Shown: positions 1 through 6,080 of the stretch, one piece after another
Layout: every line of letters begins with the position of its first letter
How positions within the stretch are numbered: position 1 is the stretch's first letter
Assembly (NCBI GenBank): GCA_003487005.1
Contig: DNFG01000381.1
Coordinates: 1-6,121 of the forward strand
DNA length: 6,121 nucleotides
Direction: 5' to 3'
Source of the DNA: Bryobacterales bacterium
Lineage (GTDB): Bacteria > Acidobacteriota > Terriglobia > Bryobacterales > Bryobacteraceae
Program-made: the position numbers and the translations under genes
Notes under the pieces: model-generated
The model's input: only the letters and a program-made list of their open reading frames with translations
The model's database searches: none
Told to the model about the DNA's origin: nothing

Positions 1-151
1 GATACTCGCACTATAGGATAGAAGTAGAAGAGTACGCTGACTCACGTGGTCTCTTCGTTGTTCGACTTCGCCCCATCTTTTTTTTTTTTTTTAAAGAACG
101 GGGCCCCCCCCGAACTCTCCCCCCTTCCCCTACCCCCCTCTCTCCCGATCT
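1..151 (-). other. Non-genomic contig end: degraded Illumina adapter read-through plus poly-A
   Basis: Reading the minus strand from 151 down to 94 gives a gapless alignment to the reverse complement of the Illumina TruSeq universal adapter (starts AGATCGG, then GTAGGG, AGA, TCGG and GCC blocks). By eye 39 of 58 bases agree, including 11 of the first 12, and 13 of the 19 mismatches are to G, the usual direction of late-cycle low-quality calls. An uninterrupted run of 15 A follows (92-78 on this strand), as expected when a read runs past the end of the adapter, and then unstructured noise to base 1. A 16-base C run (161-176; G in read sense) marks the degraded insert just before the adapter. 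Nothing here should be annotated as biology, including the Gly/Arg-rich open frame on the minus strand. Genomic sequence begins at about 152 and is trustworthy from about 180. Confidence 0.87.
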
Positions 152-178
152 AGGGCCCAACCCCCCCCCCCCCCCCGC

Positions 179-283
179 CCCCGCCACTTCCCCGCCCTCA
201 ACCGCCGCCTCAACACCACCGAATACCGCCAGTCCCTCGACTGGGCCCGCCACGCCGGCCTGCGGGACACGAGCGGTGGATAA
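179..283 (+). CDS. 3' end of a gene, possibly a PflX-type radical SAM protein (partial)
   Basis: This is the last 34 codons of an open frame ending at TAA (281-283). The tail contains HFPALNRRLNTTEY followed by RQSLDWARHAGLR. An 'xNRR-[IL]-T-x-x-EY-x-x-A-L-x-WA-x-x-x-GL' ending is what I associate with the C-terminus of COG1313/PflX-like radical SAM iron-sulfur proteins, where it follows the SAM-binding barrel. The diagnostic CxxxCxxC cluster would be near the N-terminus and is absent here, so the family call rests on the tail only. Upstream, the frame runs into a 16-base C homopolymer and then sequencing adapter, so the 5' part is missing for technical reasons and the truncation is not biological. 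The gene points the same way as vapBC, and its stop is 48 bases before the vapB start, with the vapB operator in between. Confidence 0.45.
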   Translation, partial: PRHFPALNRRLNTTEYRQSLDWARHAGLRDTSGG

Positions 284-291
284 CTGGCGCT

Positions 292-327
292 TTCTACCTT
301 TCATGATAGCATTAAAGAAAGGTAGAA
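292..327. promoter_or_regulatory. Perfect 11-bp inverted repeat upstream of vapB; likely VapBC operator
   Basis: TTCTACCTTTC (292-302) is repeated exactly in inverted orientation as GAAAGGTAGAA (317-327), with 14 bases between. The centre-to-centre spacing of 25 bp is about two and a half helical turns. The right arm also supplies the vapB Shine-Dalgarno (AAAGG, 318-322, nine bases before the ATG), so protein bound here would cover the transcription start region and perhaps the ribosome site. A weak -10-like TAGCAT (307-312) lies between the arms, but I see no good -35. In VapBC systems the antitoxin-toxin complex commonly represses its own promoter by binding such inverted repeats. Assigning this site to VapB is inference from position and symmetry. 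Confidence 0.72.
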
Positions 328-331
328 TCTG

Positions 332-589
332 ATGCCCATCAGTATCAAGAACGACCAGACCGAGGCCCTCGCCCGCAAACTGGCAGATCTGACCGGTGAG
401 TCCCTGACCGAGGCCATCCGCGTGGCCGTCGATGAACGCTACCAGCGACTACGCCGCGCCAGAAGCGGGCGTTCGCTCTCCGACGAACTGACTGCCATCG
501 CCTTGCGCTGCGCCAGTGGACAGCGCGACTCCAAACTCAGCGACGACGAAGTACTTGGCTACGACGAATTCGGAATCCCGACGCGATGA
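332..589 (+). CDS. vapB: VapB antitoxin, Rv0623-like family
   Basis: This is an 85-residue antitoxin of a type II toxin-antitoxin pair. It should bind and neutralise the VapC ribonuclease encoded next to it, and with VapC bind its own operator. It matches the Rv0623-like (PSK transcription factor) VapB family: it starts MPISIKND, has the N-terminal DNA-binding stretch up to ADLTGESLTEAIRVAVDERYQRL (about residues 17-39), a basic RR/RSGR linker, and ends in the family's typical toxin-binding tail LGYDEFGIPTR. The length is normal. The ATG at 332 is favoured because it gives the family's usual MPISIK start and has AAAGG nine bases upstream, inside the right arm of the inverted repeat. The stop overlaps the vapC start by four bases (ATGA), so the two are translationally coupled. 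As with other antitoxins, it is probably less stable than the toxin. Confidence 0.93.
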   Translation: MPISIKNDQTEALARKLADLTGESLTEAIRVAVDERYQRLRRARSGRSLSDELTAIALRCASGQRDSKLSDDEVLGYDEFGIPTR

Positions 590-978
590 CGCTCGACACT
601 TCCGCCATCATCGCCATCCTGCGCGATGAACCCGAACGGGCTGAGTTTTTGAAACTGATCGAAGATGATCCACACTGCATCATCTCCACCGTTTCTCTTC
701 TCGAAGCGTCGATGGTGCTCGAAAGCAGGGATCCCGTCGATGCACCCACCCAACTCGACCTGTTCGTTCAGCGTGCCTCCATCGAAGTCGTTCCCTTCGA
801 CCGTGAACAGCTAATGATCGCCCGGGTTGCCTTCAGGAGATTCGGAAAAGGCCGGCACCCGGCCGGACTGAACTTCGGTGATTGTGCCGCTTACGCGCTC
901 GCGGAAAGCAGCGGCGAACCACTGCTCTTCAAGGGATCGGATTTTCAGGCGACCGACGTCCACCGGGTTCGAGAGTAA
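586..978 (+). CDS. vapC: VapC toxin, PIN-domain ribonuclease
   Basis: This 130-residue single-domain PIN protein is a metal-dependent endoribonuclease. Characterised VapCs cleave tRNA or rRNA loops and stop translation, but the target here cannot be read from sequence. The four acidic positions that hold the catalytic Mg/Mn are all in place: D4 in LDTSAI, E40 in SLLEAS, D99 in NFGDCAAYALA, and D119 in FKGSDF. The threonine/serine after D4 and the central region SIEVVPFDREQ are also typical. The length is normal and the frame intact, so the toxin is predicted to be active. Its ATG lies within ATGA shared with the vapB stop, with no separate strong ribosome site, which fits coupled translation that keeps antitoxin at or above toxin. 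It ends 50 bases before the convergent E1 gene. Confidence 0.93.
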   Translation: MTLDTSAIIAILRDEPERAEFLKLIEDDPHCIISTVSLLEASMVLESRDPVDAPTQLDLFVQRASIEVVPFDREQLMIARVAFRRFGKGRHPAGLNFGDCAAYALAESSGEPLLFKGSDFQATDVHRVRE

Positions 979-992
979 ACTGGACCCCTGAT

Positions 993-1022
993 ATTGTCTA
1001 TTGTATACGTACAATAGACAAT
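993..1022. repeat. Perfect 13-bp inverted repeat with four-base loop between convergent genes
   Basis: ATTGTCTATTGTA (993-1005) and TACAATAGACAAT (1010-1022) are exact reverse complements separated by TACG. In RNA this would be a 13-bp, mostly A-U stem capped by UACG, a member of the UNCG tetraloop class, although closed here by A-U rather than the usual C-G. It lies 14 bases after the vapC stop and 6 bases beyond the stop of the convergent E1 gene, so it would sit at the 3' end of both messages. There is no T-run after the stem on either strand and the stem is AT-rich, so it is not a textbook intrinsic terminator. A bidirectional 3'-end stabiliser or terminator is the simplest reading. A regulator-binding palindrome is possible but oddly placed. 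Confidence 0.8.
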
Positions 1023-1028
1023 GCCGGA

Positions 1029-3137
1029 TCACCAGGCGAGCAGGGTTTCGGCGGCTTTCTGGATGTCTTCGGTTTGGGGGAGGATCGCGTCTTCGAGGAC
1101 GGGCGAGTAGCCGACCCAGGTGTCCTGGGCGGCGACGCGGCGGATGGGGGCGTCCAGATACTCGAACAGTTGATCGGCCGCAAGTGCCGCGATTTCAGCA
1201 CCATAGCCGAAGCTGAGGGTGTCTTCATGGACCACCAGCAGACGTGAAGTTTTCTTCACACTCGCGGCGATGGTCTCCATATCGAAGGGCGCGAGCGAGC
1301 GGAGGTCGATCACTTCGACGGTTTTGCCCGGATTCCGGTTCTCGATCTGGGTTGCTGCAAAAAGTGACTTCTGAAGCGTCATTCCGTAGGTCACGATGGT
1401 CAAATGGGCGCCCGGTTTGACGACTTTGGCGCGCCCGAACGGCACCGTGAAGTCGGGTCCGGGGTGGGGCGACCGGTTGTACGGTTCCCGGTACAGTCGC
1501 TTGTGTTCGAGGAACAGAACCGGGTCGTCGCACCGAATCGCGGTCCGCAAAAGCCCGCAAGCATCCAAAGCATTCGAAGGCATCACAACGCGCAAACCGG
1601 GGATGTGCGTAAAGGCGACTTCGCCGGATTGGGAGTGGTAAATCGAGCCGCCATTCAGGTATCCGCCGATGGGAACGCGGATGACGATGGGCACGCCCCA
1701 GCCGTTGTTCGAGCGCCAGCGGATGTTGGCTAACTCATCTCGAATCTGCATCATGGCGGGCCAGATGTAATCAAAAAACTGAATCTCGGCGACCGGTTTC
1801 ATGCCGCGCGACGCCATGCCGGTGGCGCGGCCGACGATGGCGGCTTCGGCGATCGGGGTATTGAAACAGCGGCGGGAGCCGAACTCGCGCTGAAGCCCGT
1901 GGGTGGCCTTGAAAACGCCGCCTTTGCCTTTGACTTCGGCGAGGTTCTCCTCGCGGCTGCAATCGGCGACATCTTCCCCAAATACAACCATTTGCGGGTT
2001 CCGGGCCAGTTCCTCGCGGAGGGTCTGGTTGATGGAATCGATCATCGTCCGGGGTTCGCCGCTGAATTGCGGTTCGGCCTCGAAATCCGGCCCGGTCGGG
2101 TCCACCGTGGGGCTATAGAGATAGAGGAGGGCGGTTTCGGGCTTCGGAGGCTCGGCTTTGAGCACTCTTTCGGTGATTTCCTGGATTTCGACGTCGATTT
2201 CGTGGCACATCCGGCGGTAGGCGTGCTCGTCGAGAAGGCCTTCGTTGATCAGCCAGCGGGGGTAGTTGATGACGGGATCGACGGCGGCTTCGGCATCGCG
2301 CTCGGCCTGGGTTTTATAGAGGCGTTCGTCGTCGGAGAGCGAGTGGGAGTAGGGGCGGGTACAGCGGGCGTGGACGAGAGCGGGTCCGGCACCGGCGCGG
2401 GCATGGAGGATGGCGTGCTGGAGGGCGCGGGCGGAGTCGATGAAGTCGTTGCCGTCGCAGTTCAGCACGAGCAGGTCGGGGAAGCCGGCGAGGAGGGCAG
2501 AGATGGAACCGCCGGGGGTTTGGGCTTCGACGGGGACGCTGATGGCGTAGCCGTTGTCTTCGACGACGTAAATCAGGGGGAGCTTGAGGAGGCAGGCGGC
2601 GTTGATGGACTCCCAGAATTCGCCTTCGCTGGTGGCGCCGTCGCCGGTGGTGACGAGGGTGACTTCGTCGGAATCGGGGTTGAGGAAGCGGGTGGCCTCG
2701 GCGCAGCCGACGGCGTGGAGGAACTGGGAGCCGGTGGGCGAAGAGCCGGTGAAGATGTGGAGGTCGGGGGAGGACCAGTGGGAGGGCATCTGGCGGCCGC
2801 CGGAAGCCGGGTCGGCGGCGGCGCCGACGCTCTGGAGGAGCATGTTCTCGGGGGTGATGCCGAGGGCGAGGGCGAGGGCGCGATCGCGATAGTAGATGTG
2901 GAACCAGTCGTGGCCGGGTTTGAGGAGGAGGCCGGCGGCGGTCTGGATGGCTTCGTGGCCGGCGCCGGAGATCTGGAAAAAGATGCGGTTCTGGCGTTTG
3001 AGGAGGACTTCGCGGTCGTCGAGACGGCGCGACATCTGCATGTTCCGGAAGGCCGCGAGGAGGAGTTCGCGGTCGAGGCCGAGGTGGGCGGGCGCCTCGG
3101 GGGCGGGGTTGGCAAGCTGAGCTTTGGTGGCGGCCAT
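1029..3137 (-). CDS. 2-oxoacid dehydrogenase E1, fused alpha and beta subunits (ThDP-dependent)
   Basis: This 702-residue single-chain E1 decarboxylates a 2-oxoacid (branched-chain oxoacids or pyruvate) on thiamine diphosphate and passes the acyl group to lipoyl-E2 in the cytoplasm. The alpha half is about residues 20-335: YYRDRA near 82-87, and the ThDP/Mg motif from [10 protein letters not shown] at 165 to EDNG at 193. The loop [10 protein letters not shown] near 261-270 resembles the phosphorylatable loop of E1 alpha. After a Pro-rich linker, the beta half (about 362-702) has the catalytic Glu in VVFGEDVAD (Glu 388), [30 protein letters not shown], and the transketolase C-terminal domain ending with the [10 protein letters not shown] region. 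Most bacteria split these subunits. I chose ATG at 3137, with a weak GGGA nine bases upstream; a TTG at 3152 would add five residues but covers that site. A possible -10, TAAACT, lies at 3164-3159 on this strand, with no good -35. No E2 or E3 gene is adjacent. Substrate is undecided. Confidence 0.92.
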   Translation of the reverse strand: MAATKAQLANPAPEAPAHLGLDRELLLAAFRNMQMSRRLDDREVLLKRQNRIFFQISGAGHEAIQTAAGLLLKPGHDWFHIYYRDRALALALGITPENMLLQSVGAAADPASGGRQMPSHWSSPDLHIFTGSSPTGSQFLHAVGCAEATRFLNPDSDEVTLVTTGDGATSEGEFWESINAACLLKLPLIYVVEDNGYAISVPVEAQTPGGSISALLAGFPDLLVLNCDGNDFIDSARALQHAILHARAGAGPALVHARCTRPYSHSLSDDERLYKTQAERDAEAAVDPVINYPRWLINEGLLDEHAYRRMCHEIDVEIQEITERVLKAEPPKPETALLYLYSPTVDPTGPDFEAEPQFSGEPRTMIDSINQTLREELARNPQMVVFGEDVADCSREENLAEVKGKGGVFKATHGLQREFGSRRCFNTPIAEAAIVGRATGMASRGMKPVAEIQFFDYIWPAMMQIRDELANIRWRSNNGWGVPIVIRVPIGGYLNGGSIYHSQSGEVAFTHIPGLRVVMPSNALDACGLLRTAIRCDDPVLFLEHKRLYREPYNRSPHPGPDFTVPFGRAKVVKPGAHLTIVTYGMTLQKSLFAATQIENRNPGKTVEVIDLRSLAPFDMETIAASVKKTSRLLVVHEDTLSFGYGAEIAALAADQLFEYLDAPIRRVAAQDTWVGYSPVLEDAILPQTEDIQKAAETLLAW

Positions 3138-3216
3138 TCGAGACAGTCCCAAAGGGTCAGTTTAGCGGATGAAAACGGTTTGCGACATACCGGGAAACCG
3201 GGATGGCGGGCGGGTG

Positions 3217-3246
3217 CTCGCCTGGCGAGAGGGGGTCCGCTACAAT
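3217..3246 (+). promoter_or_regulatory. Candidate serS promoter with overlapping palindrome
   Basis: A good -10 box, TACAAT, sits at 3241-3246, and 17 bases upstream is a weak -35, TCGCCT (3218-3223). Transcription would start near 3253, leaving a leader of only about 11 bases that contains the GAGAGA ribosome site (3251-3256). The -35 lies inside a perfect 13-bp palindrome, CTCGCC-T-GGCGAG (3217-3229), which could be a repressor or activator site or chance in GC-rich DNA. The rest of the 126-bp divergent spacer (3138-3263) holds a small CCGG-GAAA-CCGG hairpin (near 3190) and no T-box-like leader: the predicted transcript is too short for one. Confidence 0.5.
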
Positions 3247-3263
3247 CGCAGAGAGACCTTCTC

Positions 3264-4544
3264 ATGCACGATCTTAGCTATTTTCGCCAGAATCTTGACC
3301 AAATCGCCGCCCGTCTGGCCGATCGCGGCTTCCGTTTCGACCTGGACGCCTTCCGGGAACTGGACACGCGCCGCCGGGCGGCGCTGACCGAGACCGAGAC
3401 GCTGAAGGCGCAGCGCAACGCCCAGAGCATGGAGATCGGCAAGCGCAAGAAGGCCGGCGAAGACACCGAAGCGCTGCAGGCGGAAGTGCGCGCGATGGGC
3501 GACAAGATCACGGCGCTGGACGAGCAGGTCAAACTGATCGACGAGGATTTCCGGCTGCAACTGGCGTCGATTCCGAATGTGCCGCACGAGAGCGTCCCGG
3601 CGGGGCGCGATGCCGCCGATAACGCGGAAATGAAGCGCTGGGGCACGCCGCGGGCGATGGATTTCGCGCCGAAAGCGCACTGGGATTTGGGGCCGGATCT
3701 GGGGATTCTGGATTTTGAGCGGGCGGCGAAGATCACGGGCGCGCGGTTCGCGGTCTATGCCGGGCTGGGGGCGAAACTGGAGCGGGCGCTGATCAATTTC
3801 ATGCTCGATCTGCACACGCGCGAGCACGGCTACACGGAGGTGCTGCCGCCGTTCGTGGTGAATTCGGCGAGCCTGTTCGGGACGGGTCAACTGCCGAAGT
3901 TCGCGGAGGATCTGTTCAAGCTGGAAGGGACGGATTACTGGCTGATTCCGACGGCGGAAGTGCCGGTCACGAACCTGTTCCGCGACGAAACGCTGGAGGG
4001 CGACGCGCTGCCGATCCGGTTGTGCGCGTACACGCCGTGCTTCCGCAGCGAAGCGGGCAGCCACGGGCGCGACGTGCGCGGGATCATCCGGCAGCACCAG
4101 TTTCAGAAGGTGGAACTGGTGAATTTCACGCGGCCGGACCAGAGCCAGCAGGCGCTGGAGGACCTGACGGCGTCGGCCGAGCAGGTGCTGGAGCGGTTGG
4201 GGTTGCCGTACCGGCGGATGCTGCTGTGCACGGGCGACATGGGCTTCAGTTCGGCGAAGACGTACGACCTGGAGGTGTGGCTGCCGGGGCTGAACGAGTT
4301 CAAGGAGATTTCGAGCTGTTCGAATTTCGAGGCGTTTCAGGCGCGGCGAGCGGGGATCCGGGTCCGGACCGGGAAGAAGACGGAGGCGGCGCACACGCTG
4401 AATGGGAGTGGTCTGGCCGTGGGCCGGACGTGGGTGGCGATTCTGGAGAATTACCAGCAGGCGGATGGGTCGGTGGTGGTGCCGGAGGCGCTGCAGCCGT
4501 ATTTGGGGGCGGAGCGGATTGTGAAGGGGGTTGGGCTGCGGTAG
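3264..4544 (+). CDS. serS: Seryl-tRNA synthetase
   Basis: This is a 426-residue class II aminoacyl-tRNA synthetase that charges tRNA-Ser (and tRNA-Sec where present) with serine in the cytoplasm. Residues 1-105 form the long antiparallel coiled-coil arm (heptad-like, [20 protein letters not shown] near 48-67) that grips the long variable arm of tRNA-Ser. The core then shows motif 1 around 174-196 ([22 protein letters not shown]), the serine-binding TAEVP at 230-234, motif 2 starting [17 protein letters not shown] at 260, and motif 3 with [19 protein letters not shown] at 380-398, including its Arg. Length and motifs are normal for the bacterial enzyme. The ATG at 3264 gives the standard MxDxxYFRQNxD start and has GAGAGA seven bases upstream. 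The same frame stays open far upstream (to 1899), but that part is antisense to the E1 gene and should not be included. It is divergent from E1 and appears to be its own transcription unit. Confidence 0.98.
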   Translation: MHDLSYFRQNLDQIAARLADRGFRFDLDAFRELDTRRRAALTETETLKAQRNAQSMEIGKRKKAGEDTEALQAEVRAMGDKITALDEQVKLIDEDFRLQLASIPNVPHESVPAGRDAADNAEMKRWGTPRAMDFAPKAHWDLGPDLGILDFERAAKITGARFAVYAGLGAKLERALINFMLDLHTREHGYTEVLPPFVVNSASLFGTGQLPKFAEDLFKLEGTDYWLIPTAEVPVTNLFRDETLEGDALPIRLCAYTPCFRSEAGSHGRDVRGIIRQHQFQKVELVNFTRPDQSQQALEDLTASAEQVLERLGLPYRRMLLCTGDMGFSSAKTYDLEVWLPGLNEFKEISSCSNFEAFQARRAGIRVRTGKKTEAAHTLNGSGLAVGRTWVAILENYQQADGSVVVPEALQPYLGAERIVKGVGLR

Positions 4545-4610
4545 GGGGATTTTGCGGCGGGTTCAGGCACCAACAGTGCGCGGGGCGGTCATGGTGTGCG
4601 GGAGTGAGGT

Positions 4611-4643
4611 GTTTGAGTATGCTGTCCCTGAAATCCTGAAATC
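4611..4643 (-). repeat. Diverged copy (R0) of the interspersed repeat, inverted, with duplicated tail
   Basis: Bases 4611-4636 match the copy at 6083-6108 at 21 of 26 positions counted by eye, without gaps; both read gxTTGAGxxTxCTGTCCCxG then AAA. The tail is an exact tandem duplication of CTGAAATC (4628-4635 and 4636-4643). This matches the architecture at the right edge, where CCCCGAAACCC is likewise present twice (6098-6108 and 6111-6121). R0 is oriented opposite to the nearest copies on the far side of the secreted-protein gene, so that gene lies between inverted copies. Confidence 0.72.
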
Positions 4644-4646
4644 AAT

Positions 4647-4674
4647 TTGACGCGTGATTCCAGGGTAATATATT
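4647..4674 (+). promoter_or_regulatory. Sigma-70-type promoter for the secreted-protein gene
   Basis: TTGACG (4647-4652, five of six to TTGACA) and TATATT (4669-4674, five of six to TATAAT) are separated by 16 bases. This is the best promoter in the window. Initiation about seven bases after the -10 falls at roughly 4681-4684, on or next to the ATG at 4683, so the transcript should be leaderless or nearly so. This agrees with the lack of a usable Shine-Dalgarno: the only AGGG (4662-4665) is 17 bases from the ATG and would be upstream of the transcript. Confidence 0.65.
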
Positions 4675-4682
4675 GTACGATC

Positions 4683-5771
4683 ATGCAACAACGGGTGTGG
4701 CATTTCCTCGTCTGCGCTGGATTGTTCTGCTTGATAACGTCGGCAATGGCGCAGAGCGACTCAAGTCCGCCAGCATATTCCTCCTTGCAAGTGCTTACAC
4801 CAGAGGTCGTCAGTGGAGCCGCCCCTGGCACACTTCGCGTCCGCTTGACCATCACAGATAATCTCTCCGGGTTTCATCGGGGTACCATTGTGTTTCGTGG
4901 CTCCTCACCCACCCCTTTCGTTAACCTATCTTTCGGCCCCGAAGCCCGTGTTCAGGGAAGCCCCCTCAATGGCACTTACGAGGTGAACCAGTCTTTGCCG
5001 GCATTCTTTCCCGCTGGCACATATCGACTTGAAGCACTCATGTTATGGGATCTTGCCGGCAATGCTTTGGATCTGCGCAGTCTTCCGCACTCATTCCAAG
5101 TCGTGACGCAAGCCCCTTCTGAAAATGTGAACGAATACTCTGTGTTTCCACAAGTTGTCCTTGGCGGCGGCTGGGAGACTGTCGTTTACCTGCTTAACAC
5201 CAGCCAAACGCCCCAGACTCTGAAGCTTGAGTTCTTCTCCGATGAAGGCTTGCCTCTCAGTCTCCCGCTCTCCGGTACAGCCTCGAACACCGTCGATATT
5301 GCAGTTGCTCAACGTAAAGCGATTGCTTTTCCACTTCGGACCGGTGGACCGCTGCAGCAAGGATGGTTTCGAGGCAAGTTGCCGGTGGGCGTAAAGGGAT
5401 ATGTTGTCTTTCGTCAGGTGGTTACGGGCAGGGAAGATAAGGAGAGCTCTTCATTGCTGGAGAAGTATCTTACTACGGAAGCGCTCTATGCGTGCGATGA
5501 AGGCGATGGAATTGTAACCGGCGCGGCGATCGCGAATCCGAATCCGCACCCGATTACCATCACTATGGAGATCCTGAGGGACACGGGCATGGTATCCGAG
5601 ATTAGGTCGATTACAATCCCAGCGTTGAACAAGAGGGCGTTTCAGTTGAACCCTGCTGGCAGCAACTATGGCCTATTCAATTTGAAGCTCTCGGCGAACG
5701 GGCAGTTGTTCTCCCCACTTCTACTGCGCTTCACTCCAGGATTTGCGTTCTCTACACTGCCAAGCCTCTAG
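4683..5771 (+). CDS. Secreted beta-sandwich protein, function unknown
   Basis: This 362-residue exported protein is of unknown function. Residues 1-23 are a Sec signal peptide (basic MQQR, hydrophobic core FLVCAGLFCLITS, cleavage after AMA before QSD). Residues about 30-142 look like an immunoglobulin-like domain (LRVRLTITDNLSGFHRGTIVF, later GTYRLEALMLWDLAGN). From about 150 comes a beta module of a kind I recall from acidobacterial surface and extracellular proteins: FPQVVLGGGWETVVYLLNTS (155-174), LKLEFFSDEGLPLSLPL, QQGWFRGKLPVGVKGYVVFRQ. A second half, AIANPNPHPITITMEILRD followed by ALNKRAFQL, repeats the 'NP-x-x-x-P-xTITM / xRAF' pattern. There are no catalytic motifs, cell-wall anchor or transmembrane helix after the signal, so it may be released or held by partners. 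ATG 4683 is chosen for its signal peptide and promoter; a TTG at 4647 would overlap the -35. GC is visibly lower than in serS and E1, and interspersed repeats flank it, suggesting an accessory or imported gene. Confidence 0.85.
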   Translation: MQQRVWHFLVCAGLFCLITSAMAQSDSSPPAYSSLQVLTPEVVSGAAPGTLRVRLTITDNLSGFHRGTIVFRGSSPTPFVNLSFGPEARVQGSPLNGTYEVNQSLPAFFPAGTYRLEALMLWDLAGNALDLRSLPHSFQVVTQAPSENVNEYSVFPQVVLGGGWETVVYLLNTSQTPQTLKLEFFSDEGLPLSLPLSGTASNTVDIAVAQRKAIAFPLRTGGPLQQGWFRGKLPVGVKGYVVFRQVVTGREDKESSSLLEKYLTTEALYACDEGDGIVTGAAIANPNPHPITITMEILRDTGMVSEIRSITIPALNKRAFQLNPAGSNYGLFNLKLSANGQLFSPLLLRFTPGFAFSTLPSL

Positions 5772-5793
5772 AAAGAAGTAGCGGACAGAATTA

Positions 5794-5814
5794 GGGGACG
5801 GTACGCTCAATCGC
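5794..5814 (+). repeat. Interspersed repeat copy R1
   Basis: GGGGACGGTACGCTCAATCGC starts 22 bases after the stop of the secreted-protein gene. It fits the family core GGGGACRGTACRCTCAATC and differs from R3 at three bases: GG for AG before GTAC, GC for AC after it, and the penultimate base of this stretch. It lacks the GGTTTC-type tail seen before R3; TTA precedes it instead. Confidence 0.75.
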
Positions 5815-5843
5815 CAAATCCTACTCAGGTCGCAGGGGGGGGC

Positions 5844-5858
5844 GGGGACGGTACACTC
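5844..5858 (+). repeat. Interspersed repeat copy R2 (short)
   Basis: GGGGACGGTACACTC is followed immediately by GGGTTTCGG, so the CAATC end is missing and the copy is fused to the GGTTTC-rich tail of the next unit. The starts of R1, R2 and R3 are 50 and 57 bases apart. An eight-base G run (5835-5842) directly precedes this copy and may be error-prone in assembly. Confidence 0.72.
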
Positions 5859-5904
5859 GGGTTTCGGGGTTTCGCGGTTTCGGGCGGTTTGGGCGGTTTC
5901 GGGG
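5859..5904 (+). repeat. Degenerate GGTTTCGG tandem array, G-quadruplex-capable
   Basis: The array consists of imperfect 8-10 base units: GGGTTTCG, GGGTTTCG, CGGTTTCG, GGCGGTTTG, GGCGGTTTCG. Runs of three or four G occur at 5859-5861, 5866-5869, 5882-5884, 5891-5893 and 5901-5904, all on the plus strand, so a G-quadruplex with variable loops is possible. The unit equals the tail of the flanking repeat family, so this looks like local slippage expansion of that tail. Confidence 0.65.
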
Positions 5905-5921
5905 ACAGTACACTCAATCAC
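5895..5921 (+). repeat. Interspersed repeat copy R3, left arm of a perfect 27-bp inverted pair
   Basis: GGTTTCGGGGAC at 5895-5906 continues as AGTACACTCAATCAC to 5921. The complete 27 bases recur as an exact reverse complement at 6081-6107. This is the best-preserved copy, with tail, core and CAATCAC end. Confidence 0.85.
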
Positions 5922-6080
5922 CAGACTCCTTCCTGGGGGCGGGGCTGAGTGTTCGGCGATCAACCCGGTGACCGTTTTGGCGAGCGACTCATCCTGTTGG
6001 ATTGAGAGAACATGGCGGGCGAATTGCCCCGTTCGGTTCGGGTGCTGGCTGTTGCCGAGGGCACTCGGATTCGAGGTGAA

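Larger units (their letters stand above)
4545..4682. other. Intergenic region between serS and the secreted-protein gene
   Basis: This 138-bp gap has no gene. From 4545 to 4610 there is GC-rich sequence with only a feeble GCAC-caaca-GTGC hairpin (4567-4579) and no convincing serS terminator. A diverged interspersed repeat copy follows at 4611-4643, then the promoter of the next gene at 4647-4674. Base composition becomes clearly more AT-rich from about 4630 onward. Confidence 0.7.

Noticed and set aside
10..18. CACTATAGG, resembling the end of a T7 promoter/primer
   Set aside because: It lies in the noise beyond the adapter poly-A; the match is too short and the context is a sequencing artefact.
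1899..3263. In-frame 455-codon extension upstream of serS, which would make an 881-residue protein
   Set aside because: It lies antisense to the E1 gene, is Gly/Val/Asp-rich low-complexity shadow coding, and serS starts normally at 3264 with a ribosome site and family-typical N-terminus.
3138..3263. T-box or other riboswitch leader for serS
   Set aside because: The predicted transcript starts about 11 bases before the ATG and the spacer has no T-box sequence or specifier stem.
3240..4394. 384-codon minus-strand open frame opposite serS
   Set aside because: Arg/Gln/Pro-rich composition is typical of the antisense of a GC-rich gene; no recognisable domain, and serS motifs on the other strand are intact.
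4567..4579. Small hairpin GCAC-caaca-GTGC after serS as a terminator
   Set aside because: A four-base-pair stem with no following T-run is too weak to call.
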